NCBI GenBank assembly: GCA_964458935.1
Contig: CAYWKS010000004.1
Coordinates: forward strand, 62,001-126,000
Direction of reading: 5' to 3'
Length of the DNA stretch: 64,000 nt
From: CAYWKS01 sp964458935
GTDB lineage: Bacteria; Planctomycetota; Phycisphaerae; Phycisphaerales; Zrk34
The notes beneath the pieces are model-generated. The model was not told the DNA's origin. It saw only the letters and a list, made by a program, of their open reading frames with translations, and did no database searches. Positions 17,491-26,553 of this stretch are shown here, piece after piece; the first letter of the stretch is position 1, and every line of letters starts with the position of its first letter. Both the position numbers and the translations under genes were made by a program.

Positions 17491-18029
17491 TCACGACCCT
17501 CGAACTGCTGTTGAGCGTGCTGCTGCTGCTGAGCGCCTTGGCGCTGACGCGGGTGCGCAGCCTGTTCGCGGTGATGGTGATCCTGTCGCTGTTCAGCGGG
17601 CTGATGGCGGTCATGTTCGCGCTGCTGGGCGCGCCGGACGTGGCGTTCACCGAGGCGGTGGTGGGCACCGGCGTCTCGACGCTGTTCCTGATGGCGCTGA
17701 TCCGCAAGGTCGACCCGTCGCGGGTCTCGCACTGGCGTCGGCCTCAGAACCTCGCGGCGCTGGGGGTGGCGCTGCTGGTCGGCGGGGTGCTGGCCTACGG
17801 GGTCAGCGCGCTGCCGGAGTTCGGCGCGGCCGACACCCCCGCGTTCGAGCACGTGGCCACCGATTACCTTCACCGCGCGTACGAGGACATGCGCACGCCC
17901 AACGTGGTGACCGCCGTCCTCGCCGATTACCGCGCGTTCGATACGCTCATCGAGACCGCGGTGGTGCTGACCGCGGCGCTGGCGTGCCTGTTGGTGCTAT
18001 ACCGAGACGACGATGACCAAGCCGTTTGA
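17487..18029 (+). CDS. Standalone MrpA C-terminal region (MbhD-MbhE fusion, DUF4040)
   Basis: The 180-residue protein joins an MbhD/DUF4040 domain (residues ~5-75, with ALLGAPDVAFTEAVVGTG) to a C-terminal MbhE-like helix pair around NVVTAVLADYRAFDTL. In canonical Mrp systems these segments form the C-terminal tail of the large MrpA subunit, after its NuoL-like domain. Here the tail is a separate gene, so MrpA is split or replaced. It overlaps mrpG by 4 bp and mrpB by 17 bp. Confidence 0.85.
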   Translation: MITTLELLLSVLLLLSALALTRVRSLFAVMVILSLFSGLMAVMFALLGAPDVAFTEAVVGTGVSTLFLMALIRKVDPSRVSHWRRPQNLAALGVALLVGGVLAYGVSALPEFGAADTPAFEHVATDYLHRAYEDMRTPNVVTAVLADYRAFDTLIETAVVLTAALACLLVLYRDDDDQAV

Positions 18030-18474
18030 AAGCGTGATGGTGCGGACCTTGCTCGGACCGCTGGTCGCGGCGATCCAGTTGTTCGCGTTGTACGTGGTGA
18101 TCCACGGCCACTACTCGCCGGGCGGCGGGTTCCAGGGCGGCGTGCTGCTGGGCGCGGCGCTGATCCTGCCGCTGCTGGTCTACGGGCGGACGGAGCGGCC
18201 GGGCCCGGGGCTGGTCACCGTCGGCGTCCGCGGCGCCGCGGTCATGGCGGCGCTGGGCGTGCTGATCTTCGCCGGGGTCGGCCTGGTCGCGATGCTCCGG
18301 GGCCAGCCCATGTTCGACTACGGCCAGTTGCCCTTGCCGCTGGACGAGCCGATGCGGCGATCGATGGGCATCCTGGTCATCGAGATCGGCGTGACGCTGG
18401 GCGTGGCGGGGTCGGTCGTGGCGATCTTCCACGTGCTCTACACCGACTTCGCGGGCGAGGAGGAGGACGCCTGA
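18013..18474 (+). CDS. mrpB: Na+/H+ antiporter subunit B (MnhB domain)
   Basis: The 153-residue protein has four transmembrane helices and the MnhB hallmark HGHYSPGGGFQGGVLLGAAL. MrpB proteins are obligatory small subunits at the antiporter-complex interface. The start lies 17 bp inside the preceding gene and the stop shares a base with mrpC. Confidence 0.92.
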   Translation: MTKPFESVMVRTLLGPLVAAIQLFALYVVIHGHYSPGGGFQGGVLLGAALILPLLVYGRTERPGPGLVTVGVRGAAVMAALGVLIFAGVGLVAMLRGQPMFDYGQLPLPLDEPMRRSMGILVIEIGVTLGVAGSVVAIFHVLYTDFAGEEEDA

Positions 18475-18878
18475 TGGACGCGATCGCGCCGCACATCGTC
18501 TACGCGCCGTTCGTCGTGCTCGCGGTGCTGGGCACGTACCTGATGCTCTCGCACCGCAACTTCGTCAAGGCGATCGTCGGGCTGCAGTTGTTCCAGACCG
18601 CGATCATCCTGTTCTTCATCCTCCTGGCGGTGCGGACCGACGCGACGATCCCGATTCAGCCCGAGGCCCACGCCGAGGCGGGGCACACCGAGGCGGCACA
18701 CGGCGGTCACCACTACGACGGCCACGCGGCCATGTACAACCCCCTGACGCACGCGCTGATGCTGACGGCGATCGTGGTCGGCGTCGCGACGCAGGGCGTG
18801 GCGCTGGCGATCCTGCGGCGCATCCGCCGCGAGACCGGCACCGTCGAAGACTTCAGCACGGAGACCGAACTGGCGTGA
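18474..18878 (+). CDS. mrpC: Na+/H+ antiporter subunit C (NuoK-like), with His-rich loop
   Basis: The 134-residue NuoK homologue has three transmembrane helices. Between helices 2 and 3 (residues ~63-83) lies an unusual His-rich insertion containing HAEAGHTEAAHGGHHYDGH. The remaining sequence follows the family (NPLTHALMLTAIVVGVATQG). MrpC pairs with MrpD in the complex. The insertion may bind metal or sense pH; this is inference. It overlaps the next gene by 4 bp. Confidence 0.88.
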   Translation: MDAIAPHIVYAPFVVLAVLGTYLMLSHRNFVKAIVGLQLFQTAIILFFILLAVRTDATIPIQPEAHAEAGHTEAAHGGHHYDGHAAMYNPLTHALMLTAIVVGVATQGVALAILRRIRRETGTVEDFSTETELA

Positions 18879-20344
18879 AGAGCCTGATGCCGGCCTTGCT
18901 GTTTCTCGTGCCCTTCCTGAGCGCGCTGTTGTGCGCGACGCTGGGGTGGCTGTGGCGGCCGGCGTGCCGGGCGATCGCCGTCGTCGCGATGGCCGCGACG
19001 TCCGTGCTGGGCGTGGTCGCCTGCGTCCGGACGCTCACCGATGGCCCGCTGCGCACCTACATGAGCAGCTGGCCGCCCCCGCTGGGCATCGAGCTCATGG
19101 TCGACCCGCTGGCGGCGCTGGTGGCGATCGTGGTCGGCGTGGTCGGGCTGCTGGTCATCTCGGGCAGCATCGCGCCGATCCGCCACGAGCTGCGCGGCCG
19201 CGAGGTGTTCTTCTACAGCATCGCGCTGCTGCTGCTGGGCGGGCTGATGGGCATGACCGTCACGCACGACCTGTTCAACCTGTTCGTGCACCTGGAGGTG
19301 GCTTCGCTGAGCGCGTACGCCTTGACCGCGGCGGGCGGCCGCGGGTCGGCGCGGGCGGCGCTGCGGTACCTGCTGATCGGGTCGCTGGGCGCGTCGCTGT
19401 ACCTGCTGGGCGTGGGGTTCCTGTATGCGGCGACCGGGTCGCTGAACATGTCCGACGTGGCGGGCCGGCTCGCCGACGCCGACCCGCGCCTGGTCGGCGT
19501 GGCGTCGGTGCTGGCGATCGGCGGGCTGGGCGTGAAGATGGGCCTGTTCCCGCTGCACATCTGGATGCCCGAGGCGTACAGCCGCGCGCCGCTGGGCGGG
19601 GCGACGCTGATGGCCCCGCTGGTCACGAAGGTCTCGGCCTACGCGCTGATCCGCGTGCTGTTCTGGGTCTTCGACCTGGAGGTGCTCCGCGAGCAGGCGT
19701 TCCTGCTGGACATGCTCGCCTGGACCGGCGCCGCGGCGATCATCGTCGGCGCCACCATGGCGCTGCTCCAGAACGACCTGCTGCGGCTGCTGGCCTACTC
19801 CAGCATCTCCCAGATGGGCATCGTCGCCCTGGGCGTCGGGCTGGCCAACCCCGCGTCGATGACCGGCGGCGTGATGCACGTGGCCAACGATGCGCTGATG
19901 AAGGGCGCGCTGTTCGTCGCCGCGTCGGCGATCGTGCTCCGCTACAACGTCCGGGAGGTCGATCGGCTCTGGGAGCTCCGCGGCCGGGCGCCCTGGCTGT
20001 CGGCGGTGATCGTGATCTCGGGGTGGAGCCTGGTGGGCCTGCCGCCGATGTGCGGGTTCTTCGGCAAGTGGTACGTGCTCAAAGGCGCGCTGCAGGACGA
20101 CCGCTGGGTGCTGGCGGCGGCGACCGTGATCGGGTCGCTGGCGACCGCGGCGTACGTGGCGCGGATCCTCGAGCGGCTGTTCTTCGCCCGTGTGCCCGAG
20201 GGCGAGGAGCGGGCCGGCGACGCGGGCATCCGGCTGACCGTCGTGGCCGGCGTCGCGCTCGCCGCGGGCATCGTGCTGCTGGGCCTGTTCAGCGGGCGGG
20301 TGATCGAGGCGGTGATCGAGCCGGCCCTGCCGATGGGGTTATGA
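18875..20344 (+). CDS. mrpD: Antiporter-type subunit 1 (MrpD/NuoN-like)
   Basis: The 489-residue protein has about 14 transmembrane helices of the proton-conducting NuoL/M/N family. Key ionisable residues are kept: Glu in LFVHLEVASLSAYAL, Lys in GVKMGLFPLHIWMPEAY, and a second Lys in PLVTKVSAYAL. It begins at GTG 18875, overlapping mrpC; ATG 18887 is an alternative. It is the first of three such subunits in the operon and is likely a direct H+ or Na+ pathway. Confidence 0.88.
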   Translation: MKSLMPALLFLVPFLSALLCATLGWLWRPACRAIAVVAMAATSVLGVVACVRTLTDGPLRTYMSSWPPPLGIELMVDPLAALVAIVVGVVGLLVISGSIAPIRHELRGREVFFYSIALLLLGGLMGMTVTHDLFNLFVHLEVASLSAYALTAAGGRGSARAALRYLLIGSLGASLYLLGVGFLYAATGSLNMSDVAGRLADADPRLVGVASVLAIGGLGVKMGLFPLHIWMPEAYSRAPLGGATLMAPLVTKVSAYALIRVLFWVFDLEVLREQAFLLDMLAWTGAAAIIVGATMALLQNDLLRLLAYSSISQMGIVALGVGLANPASMTGGVMHVANDALMKGALFVAASAIVLRYNVREVDRLWELRGRAPWLSAVIVISGWSLVGLPPMCGFFGKWYVLKGALQDDRWVLAAATVIGSLATAAYVARILERLFFARVPEGEERAGDAGIRLTVVAGVALAAGIVLLGLFSGRVIEAVIEPALPMGL

Positions 20345-20348
20345 ACGC

Positions 20349-21848
20349 ATGATCGATTCGTTCGTGGAAGTCTGCATCGCCGTGGCCGTGTTCGCGCCGT
20401 TCGTCGCGGCGCTGGTCATGGTCATCGCGCCGGGCCGGCTGGCCGAGCCGATCGGCCACGTCGCCACGCTGGTGACGGTGGCGGGGGTGGGCCTGCTGCT
20501 GCGGGGCGTGCTGGCCGGCGATGACGTGGCCTGGCCCCTGTTCGCGCTGCTGCCGGGCGTGGAGATCGCCTTCAGGGTGGACGGGCTGGGGATGACGTTC
20601 GGGCTGCTCGCCTCGGGCCTGTGGGTGCTGGTCAACGTCTACAACGTCGGGTACATCCGGGCCGACCACCTCAAGCATTCGCGGCGCTACCTGGCGTGCT
20701 TCGCGGCGTCGATCGGGTCGGCGATCGGCGTGGCGTTCGCGGGCAACCTGCTGACGTTCCTGCTGTTCTACGAGGTGCTGACGCTGGCGACCTACCCGCT
20801 GGTGGTCCACAAGGAGACGCCGCAGGCGATCAACGCCGGCCGCCGCTACCTGCTGTTCGCCCTGTCGGGCGGGCTGGCGGTGACCGCGGGTTCGGCGTGG
20901 GTGTGGTCGCTGGCCGGGACGCTGCAGTTCACGCCCGGCGGGTTCATGCAGGGCCAGGCCCCCCCCGCGATCCTGCTGACGATCTTCGGGCTGCTGCTGA
21001 TCGGCTGCGCGGTGAAGGCGGCGATCATGCCGCTGCACTCGTGGCTGCCGGCGGCGATGGTCGCGCCCTCACCCGTCAGCGCGCTGCTCCACGCCGTCGC
21101 CGTCGTCAAGGCCGGCGTGTTCGGCTGCCTCCGCATCCTCGGCTACGTGTTCGGACCCGAGAGCCTCGACGGCACGGTCGGCCCGGCGATCCTGCTCGCC
21201 TTCACCGCCACGACGATCATCGCCGGCTCGTTCATCGCGCTGCGGCACGACAACCTCAAGCGGCGGCTGGCCTACTCGACCATCGTCCACCTGTCGTTCA
21301 TCGTCCTCGGCGCGGCGCTGCTCTCGCCCATGGGCACCGCCGGCGCGGTCTTCCACATGGTCAACCACGGCCTGTGCAAGATCACGCTGTTCCTCTGCGC
21401 CGGGGCGATCTACGGCACGTACCACCTGGAGAATGTCAGCCAGCTCGCCGGCGTCGGCCGGCGCATGCCCTGGACCTTCGGGGCCTTCACCGTCGCGACA
21501 CTGGGGCTCATGGGCACTCCCGCCCTGTGCGGGTTCGTCAGCAAGCAGTTGCTCATCCGCGGCGCCTGGCAGGCCGACCAGATCACCTACCTCCTGGTCA
21601 TGCTCGTCGGGTCGCTGTTCACCGCGGCGTACCTGCTGCCGGTCGTCCGCACGGCGTTCTTCGACGAGCCGGCCGCCGACCTGCACCCGCCCGAGCACGG
21701 CAAGGACGAAGCGCGGCTGGACATGCTGCTGCCGCTGCTGGGCACGGCGACCCTCGTCGCGGTGTTCGGGCTGATCCCGTGGGCCATCAACGGCCAGTAT
21801 GACCTGACCCTGCTCATCATCCGCTCGATCTACGGAGGTCCGTCATGA
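20349..21848 (+). CDS. Antiporter-type subunit 2 (MrpD/NuoL-M-like)
   Basis: The 499-residue polytopic protein is a second NuoL/M/N homologue. It keeps Glu in LLFYEVLTLATYPL, Lys in CAVKAAIMPLHSWLPAAM and Lys in VAVVKAGVFG, the residues of the proton pathway in complex I-type subunits. It lies 4 bp after subunit 1 and overlaps the next small gene by 4 bp. It may stand in for the missing NuoL-like part of MrpA. Confidence 0.86.
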   Translation: MIDSFVEVCIAVAVFAPFVAALVMVIAPGRLAEPIGHVATLVTVAGVGLLLRGVLAGDDVAWPLFALLPGVEIAFRVDGLGMTFGLLASGLWVLVNVYNVGYIRADHLKHSRRYLACFAASIGSAIGVAFAGNLLTFLLFYEVLTLATYPLVVHKETPQAINAGRRYLLFALSGGLAVTAGSAWVWSLAGTLQFTPGGFMQGQAPPAILLTIFGLLLIGCAVKAAIMPLHSWLPAAMVAPSPVSALLHAVAVVKAGVFGCLRILGYVFGPESLDGTVGPAILLAFTATTIIAGSFIALRHDNLKRRLAYSTIVHLSFIVLGAALLSPMGTAGAVFHMVNHGLCKITLFLCAGAIYGTYHLENVSQLAGVGRRMPWTFGAFTVATLGLMGTPALCGFVSKQLLIRGAWQADQITYLLVMLVGSLFTAAYLLPVVRTAFFDEPAADLHPPEHGKDEARLDMLLPLLGTATLVAVFGLIPWAINGQYDLTLLIIRSIYGGPS

Positions 21849-22063
21849 GCGGCCGCCTCACCACGATCGCGCTCGTGCTGATCGTTGTCGGCCTGGTCGT
21901 CGGCAAGGTGATCCTCGCCGAGCACCACGAGCCGAAGTTCGCCTACCAGGTCGTCGGGTACAAGGCGCTGATCGGATTCGTCGGGGCGGGGCTGTTCATC
22001 ATCGCCGGCAAGTGGCTCGGCAAGCACCTGCTGCAGCGTCCGGAGGATTTCGATGAGCGTTGA
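21845..22063 (+). CDS. Small two-helix membrane protein in the antiporter operon
   Basis: The 72-residue product has two hydrophobic helices (residues ~6-24 and ~40-58) and a charged C-terminus. It overlaps the preceding antiporter-type gene by 4 bp and the following one by 11 bp, so it is certainly part of the operon. No counterpart in the canonical Mrp set was recognised; it may be an accessory subunit linking the two large proteins. Confidence 0.75.
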   Translation: MSGRLTTIALVLIVVGLVVGKVILAEHHEPKFAYQVVGYKALIGFVGAGLFIIAGKWLGKHLLQRPEDFDER

Positions 22064-23846
22064 GCTGCACCCGGTCATCCCGCTGGTCGCGGCGGCGGCG
22101 CTGATGCCGATCGCCGGCGGCGTCGGCCGACTCGTGCTGGCCGTCGCCGGCCCGCTGGTCGCGCTGGTCGCGCTCGTCGTGCTCCCGCCCGACGCCCGCT
22201 GGTCGATCGACGTGCTCGGCCAGGAGCTGGTGCTGCTGGAGGTGACGCGGATCGGCCGGTTGTTCGCCTTCGCGTTCACGGCGTACGGCGCGGTCTCGGC
22301 GCTGTACGCGTGGACGCAGCGCGGGCTCGGCGGGCGGTTCTGGTCGATGATGCTGGTCATCGGCGGCACGGGCGTGACGCTGGTCGGCGACTGGCTGAGC
22401 CTCATGCTGTTCTGGGAGATGCTCGCGATCGGCAGCGCGTTCCTCGTCTGGCGCGGCCGCGACCCCCAGAGCCAGGCCGCCGGATTCCGGTACATCATGT
22501 TCCACGTCGCCGGCGGGATCAGCCTGCTCGGCGGCGTGCTGTGGCAGGTCCAGGCCGGGGCGCCCCTGATCGAGCCGCTGCGGCTGGCCGACGGCCTGGG
22601 CCCGTGGCTGATCCTGATCGGCATGGCGGTCAACGCCGCGGTCGTCCCGCTGCACGCCTGGCTGCCGGACGCGTACCCCCGGGCGTCGATCTTCGGCACG
22701 GTCTTCCTCGCGGCGTTCACCACCAAGTCCGCCGTCTACACGCTCGCCCGCACCTTCCCCGGCGAGGAGCTGCTCATGTGGGCCGGGGCGTTCATGACCG
22801 TCTACGGCGTCTACTTCGCGCTGCTGGAGAACAACATCCGCCGCCTGCTGGGCTATCACATCGTCTCGCAGGTCGGCTACATGGTCTGCGGGGTGGGGAT
22901 CGGCACGGCGCTGGCCATCGACGGCAGCGCCGCCCACGCCTTCTGCCACATCTTCTACAAAGGCCTGCTGCTCATGAGCGCCGGCGCGGTCATCCACGCC
23001 ACCGGCCGGCAGAAGCTCTCCGAGCTCGGCCGGCTCGCCGGGCCGCTGAAGTGGACCTGCGGCTTCATGATGATCGGCGCGTTCTCGATCGCCGGCGTGC
23101 CGCTGTTCAACGGGTTCGTCAGCAAGTCGCTGGTCACCGCCGCGGCCGGCGAGAGCAAGCAGGGCACGGTCTACCTGCTGCTCTATATCGCGTCGATGGG
23201 CACCTTCCTGTCGATCGCGCTGAAGCTGGCGTGGTTCACGTTCCTCGGCGTCGACCACGGCGCGCAGGTCGAGCGGCCCGTGCCCCGCGGCATGATCGCG
23301 GGCATGGCGATCGTCGCGGCGATCTGCATCTTCACCGGGCTGCCCGGCGGGTACCAGGTGCTCTACGACCACCTGCCCACGCCGATCGACGGCTCGGCCG
23401 CGGCCGCGGCTCACGAGAGCGGCCACGCCCACGCCCACGCCGCGATCCCCGCCGTCGCCGACCACGCCCCGCACGACCCCGATGCCGTCACCTACCGACC
23501 TTACACCGCCTATCACCTGTTCGATGCGCTGCAACTGCTGCTCGGCACGACGCTGGGCTTCTGGCTGTTGCGGAGCCGGCTGGTCGGCAAGCCGACGATC
23601 ACGCTGGACGTTGATCGGCTGTACCGCGGGCCGAGCCTGGCGGTCACCGGGGCGGTGGGCGCGGTGTTGCAGGGGCTTGGCCGCCGGGTCGAGTCGGTGA
23701 CCAACGGCGCGATCGCCGTCGTCTGGGCGGGGATGACCTCCTACCGCGACATGCGGCAGCACGTCGCGCTCGCCCACCAGATCGCGGTGATCCTGTTCGT
23801 GATCGCGGTGCTGGGGTACTTCGCGTTGTACGTGATGCGGGGCTGA
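22053..23846 (+). CDS. Antiporter-type subunit 3 (NuoL-like) lacking the central lysine
   Basis: The 597-residue protein is the third NuoL/M/N homologue, with about 14 helices plus a C-terminal extension that contains a His-rich loop (ESGHAHAHAAIPAVADHAPH) and two more hydrophobic helices. It keeps Glu in MLFWEMLAIGSAFLVW and Lys in FTTKSAVYTL. The position of the usual lysine before PLHxWLP reads AVNAAVVPLHAWLPDAY, with Asn replacing Lys. It probably does not conduct protons in the usual way and may form the distal end of the complex. It is the last gene of the operon; the convergent antiporter gene ends 14 bp away. Confidence 0.85.
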   Translation: MSVELHPVIPLVAAAALMPIAGGVGRLVLAVAGPLVALVALVVLPPDARWSIDVLGQELVLLEVTRIGRLFAFAFTAYGAVSALYAWTQRGLGGRFWSMMLVIGGTGVTLVGDWLSLMLFWEMLAIGSAFLVWRGRDPQSQAAGFRYIMFHVAGGISLLGGVLWQVQAGAPLIEPLRLADGLGPWLILIGMAVNAAVVPLHAWLPDAYPRASIFGTVFLAAFTTKSAVYTLARTFPGEELLMWAGAFMTVYGVYFALLENNIRRLLGYHIVSQVGYMVCGVGIGTALAIDGSAAHAFCHIFYKGLLLMSAGAVIHATGRQKLSELGRLAGPLKWTCGFMMIGAFSIAGVPLFNGFVSKSLVTAAAGESKQGTVYLLLYIASMGTFLSIALKLAWFTFLGVDHGAQVERPVPRGMIAGMAIVAAICIFTGLPGGYQVLYDHLPTPIDGSAAAAAHESGHAHAHAAIPAVADHAPHDPDAVTYRPYTAYHLFDALQLLLGTTLGFWLLRSRLVGKPTITLDVDRLYRGPSLAVTGAVGAVLQGLGRRVESVTNGAIAVVWAGMTSYRDMRQHVALAHQIAVILFVIAVLGYFALYVMRG

Positions 23847-23860
23847 GGCGGCCCCGGGTG

Positions 23861-25279
23861 TCAGTGCGACGCCCCGCCCTTGCCCTTGTCTTGTGCCTGG
23901 AACGCTTCACCGCTGGTGAGCAGGCCGCGACGGAACGCCACCGGCCCGATCAACTCGTTGACGGCGATGAGCCCGATGAGGATGTTTTCGACGTTGACTT
24001 GGGCGTCGGTGGGGAAGGCTTTCTGGATGAGGGAGGCGAGGGCGAGGGCGATGCCGGCCTGGGGGATGAAGCCCATCCACAGCCGCCCGCGCTGCGCCGG
24101 ATCGAAACCGACCAGCCACGCCGCCCCGGTCACGCTCGCCCAGACGATGGCCGCGCGGATCGCGAACAGCGCCCCGACGACGCCCGCCGCCCACAGCGTC
24201 GCCAGCACCGTCAGGTCCAGCTTCGCCCCGGCGAGCGCGAAGAACACGCAGTAGATCGGCAGGCTCATCGCTTCGATCGTGCCGAACAGCGGCTCCGACT
24301 CATCGGGCCAGATGTTCTCCATGACCATGCCGGCGGCGAGGCCCATGAGCAGCGGCTCCAGGTGCAGCGACTCGCCCAGCAGCGTGAACTTCTGCTCGCC
24401 GAACAGCGCGAACGCCATGCACGAGCCGACCAGGAAGATCACCAGGTGCGACCCGACGCGGTGGACGTAGAAGGCCATGACCGCCCCGGCGACGGCGCCC
24501 AGCAGCAGCGACCCGAGCAGTTGCACCGCGACGGCCAGGAGGAACGTGGCGGACAGCGTCTCGCTCTCGCTCACCCACCCGCGGCCGATCGCCAGGGTCG
24601 AGGCGAACAGCACGACCATGAGCATGTCCTTGAAGATCGTGACGGCGAGCGTGGTCCGCGCCAGGGGCCCCTCGGCGCGGTACTCGTTGATCATGGCCAT
24701 GACGACCGCGGGCGAGTTGGCCGCGGCGACCAGCCCGACCAGCGCCGCCATGACGATGCGGTGGCTGAGCGGCGCGTCCTGGATCAGCGGCACGTACCGC
24801 TCGAGCATGAACACCGCCACGCCGACCACCGCCCAGACGCTGATCAGCTCGATGACGGTGATCAGGGACACGGCGCGGATCTGGCCCCGGAGCCAGCGCA
24901 GCCGGATCTCCCCGCCGGCGGTCAGCGCGATCAGCGCGATCGCCAGGTCGCTGATGAACTGCAGCCGGGGCAACTGCTCGTAGCTGATCAGCCCGTCCTT
25001 GAGCGCCGCGGGGAGGGCGCCGCCGGCCATGCCATCCAGCACCTCCGGCAGGAACGGGCCGACGACCACCCCGAAGATCAGGTACCCGCTGATCTTGGGC
25101 AGGTGGATGCGATCGAAGCACAACCCCGCCAGCCACGCGCCCAGCAGCAGCAGGCCCACGCTCAGCGCCGTCCGCATCGATTCGACGGTGTCGTCGGGCA
25201 GGTCGACCCATCGGGCGGCGAACTGGTCGACGATGAACGCCAGCACGAGCAGCAGGATGAGCGAGGCGAGCATTCTCAT
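23861..25279 (-). CDS. CPA2-type cation:proton antiporter, paralogue 1
   Basis: The 472-residue protein has about 12-13 transmembrane helices and the Kef/NapA-like fold. Near residue 200 it shows VAAANSPAVVMAMINEY and then TIFKDMLMVVLFA, where an Asp follows Lys in the position of the conserved acidic residue in the exchange site. These proteins swap K+ or Na+ for H+ at the inner membrane. No TrkA-N (nucleotide-binding) tail is present. It overlaps the upstream paralogue by 4 bp (ATGA). Confidence 0.84.
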   Translation of the reverse strand: MRMLASLILLLVLAFIVDQFAARWVDLPDDTVESMRTALSVGLLLLGAWLAGLCFDRIHLPKISGYLIFGVVVGPFLPEVLDGMAGGALPAALKDGLISYEQLPRLQFISDLAIALIALTAGGEIRLRWLRGQIRAVSLITVIELISVWAVVGVAVFMLERYVPLIQDAPLSHRIVMAALVGLVAAANSPAVVMAMINEYRAEGPLARTTLAVTIFKDMLMVVLFASTLAIGRGWVSESETLSATFLLAVAVQLLGSLLLGAVAGAVMAFYVHRVGSHLVIFLVGSCMAFALFGEQKFTLLGESLHLEPLLMGLAAGMVMENIWPDESEPLFGTIEAMSLPIYCVFFALAGAKLDLTVLATLWAAGVVGALFAIRAAIVWASVTGAAWLVGFDPAQRGRLWMGFIPQAGIALALASLIQKAFPTDAQVNVENILIGLIAVNELIGPVAFRRGLLTSGEAFQAQDKGKGGASH

Positions 25280-26553
25280 GAGGCGATCTCGGTGGCCGGC
25301 GCCGGGGTGGTCGTGCCGGAGGAGGCGTCGCGTGAGCGGCTCAGCCGCCGCAACAGCGGCGCCGCGTCGGTCATCACGCCGATGAGGATCACCACCATGA
25401 CCAGCTCACCCCCGGTGAGCAGGTGCGCGGTCAGCAACTGGTGGCCGGAGACGGCGTAGCCCATGGCCATGGCGACCGCGAGCGGCGCCTGGCGGAGCGG
25501 GCCCAGGCCCAGCGCGCTGTCGCGCGGGTCGGCGCGGAGTTGGCGGTCGCGCCGCGCCAGCGCCAACTTCAGCACCACCCGACCGCCCAGCAGCAGCCCC
25601 AGCAGCAACAGCGCCGGCTGCGACAGCCGCGGGTCGGCCAGCACCCCCGCGGTCAGCATCATGATCATCGCGATCGGCTGCTCGGCCTCGATGATGACCC
25701 GCTTGAAACGCGTGAGCACGTCGCCGGGCACGTTCACCACCACCACGCCGCACAGCATCGCCACGAACAGCGGGCTGAACCCGACCGTCGCCGCCGCGCC
25801 CGTCGCGAACGAGACCAGCCCCAGAAGGATCACGAGGAACTGGCTCTCGCTGCGGCCGGCGATCCGCATCAGCCACGCCCCGAGCAGCCCGAACACGCCG
25901 GCGATGAGCACGGAGACGGCCATGCCCGCGGTGAGCGGGAGCATGCTGAACTGCAGGTCCGGCCGCGCCCCGTCCACCGGCGCCGGGTCGTGCTGGATCA
26001 GCAGGAACGCCACGCCGTAGGCCAGCACCGCCAGCGTCGAGCCCAGCCCCGAGACCGCACGCAGGTAGCTCGCCGCCGAGGTCTGCTGCCGCTCGCGGAC
26101 CAGCGACCGCACCTCCGGCGACCAGCCCACCCCACAGGCGCCCATCAGCACCGAGAGCACGACCACGGCCGGCCAGTCGACCGCGTCGACCCCGATCGCC
26201 AGCGCCGCGGCGGTCAGCCCCGACAGCACGACCATGGACCCGACAAAGTCGATCAGCGTCGCGCGGACCGATCCCGCGGGCAACATCGCCGGCAGGTCGC
26301 GGCGGAGCTGCAGCCCCACCATCACGCCCACCCACCCCAGGCAGAACAGGATCAGCGGCCGCAGCGTCTGCGTATGCTCGGCGGTGACGAGTTGCACGCC
26401 GTGCGGCCCGAGGATCAGCCCGATCGCCACCGCGACCCACCCCCCGGTGCTCAGCACCGCGCCCAGCGGATGCCGGCGAAACGCCCACAGCCGCTCGCTC
26501 GATACGAGCAACGCCAGCACAACCAGCACAACCAGGGCGATAAGGATACGCAT
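25276..26553 (-). CDS. CPA2-type antiporter paralogue 2, apparently lacking the exchange-site aspartate
   Basis: The 425-residue polytopic protein has the same overall helix pattern as its downstream neighbour. In the corresponding central helices it reads ACGVGWSPEVRSLV and RAVSGLGSTLAVLAYG, with Gly/Ser where paralogue 1 has Lys-Asp. It may therefore be an inactive or regulatory partner in a heteromeric transporter. The ribosome site is weak. It is followed immediately by paralogue 1 with a 4-bp overlap, suggesting equimolar production. Confidence 0.78.
   Translation of the reverse strand: MRILIALVVLVVLALLVSSERLWAFRRHPLGAVLSTGGWVAVAIGLILGPHGVQLVTAEHTQTLRPLILFCLGWVGVMVGLQLRRDLPAMLPAGSVRATLIDFVGSMVVLSGLTAAALAIGVDAVDWPAVVVLSVLMGACGVGWSPEVRSLVRERQQTSAASYLRAVSGLGSTLAVLAYGVAFLLIQHDPAPVDGARPDLQFSMLPLTAGMAVSVLIAGVFGLLGAWLMRIAGRSESQFLVILLGLVSFATGAAATVGFSPLFVAMLCGVVVVNVPGDVLTRFKRVIIEAEQPIAMIMMLTAGVLADPRLSQPALLLLGLLLGGRVVLKLALARRDRQLRADPRDSALGLGPLRQAPLAVAMAMGYAVSGHQLLTAHLLTGGELVMVVILIGVMTDAAPLLRRLSRSRDASSGTTTPAPATEIAS

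Noticed and set aside
16338..23846. Operon as a respiratory complex I or membrane-bound hydrogenase
   Set aside because: No NuoB/C/D/H/I or hydrogenase subunits are present, while MrpE, F, G and MnhB homologues are.
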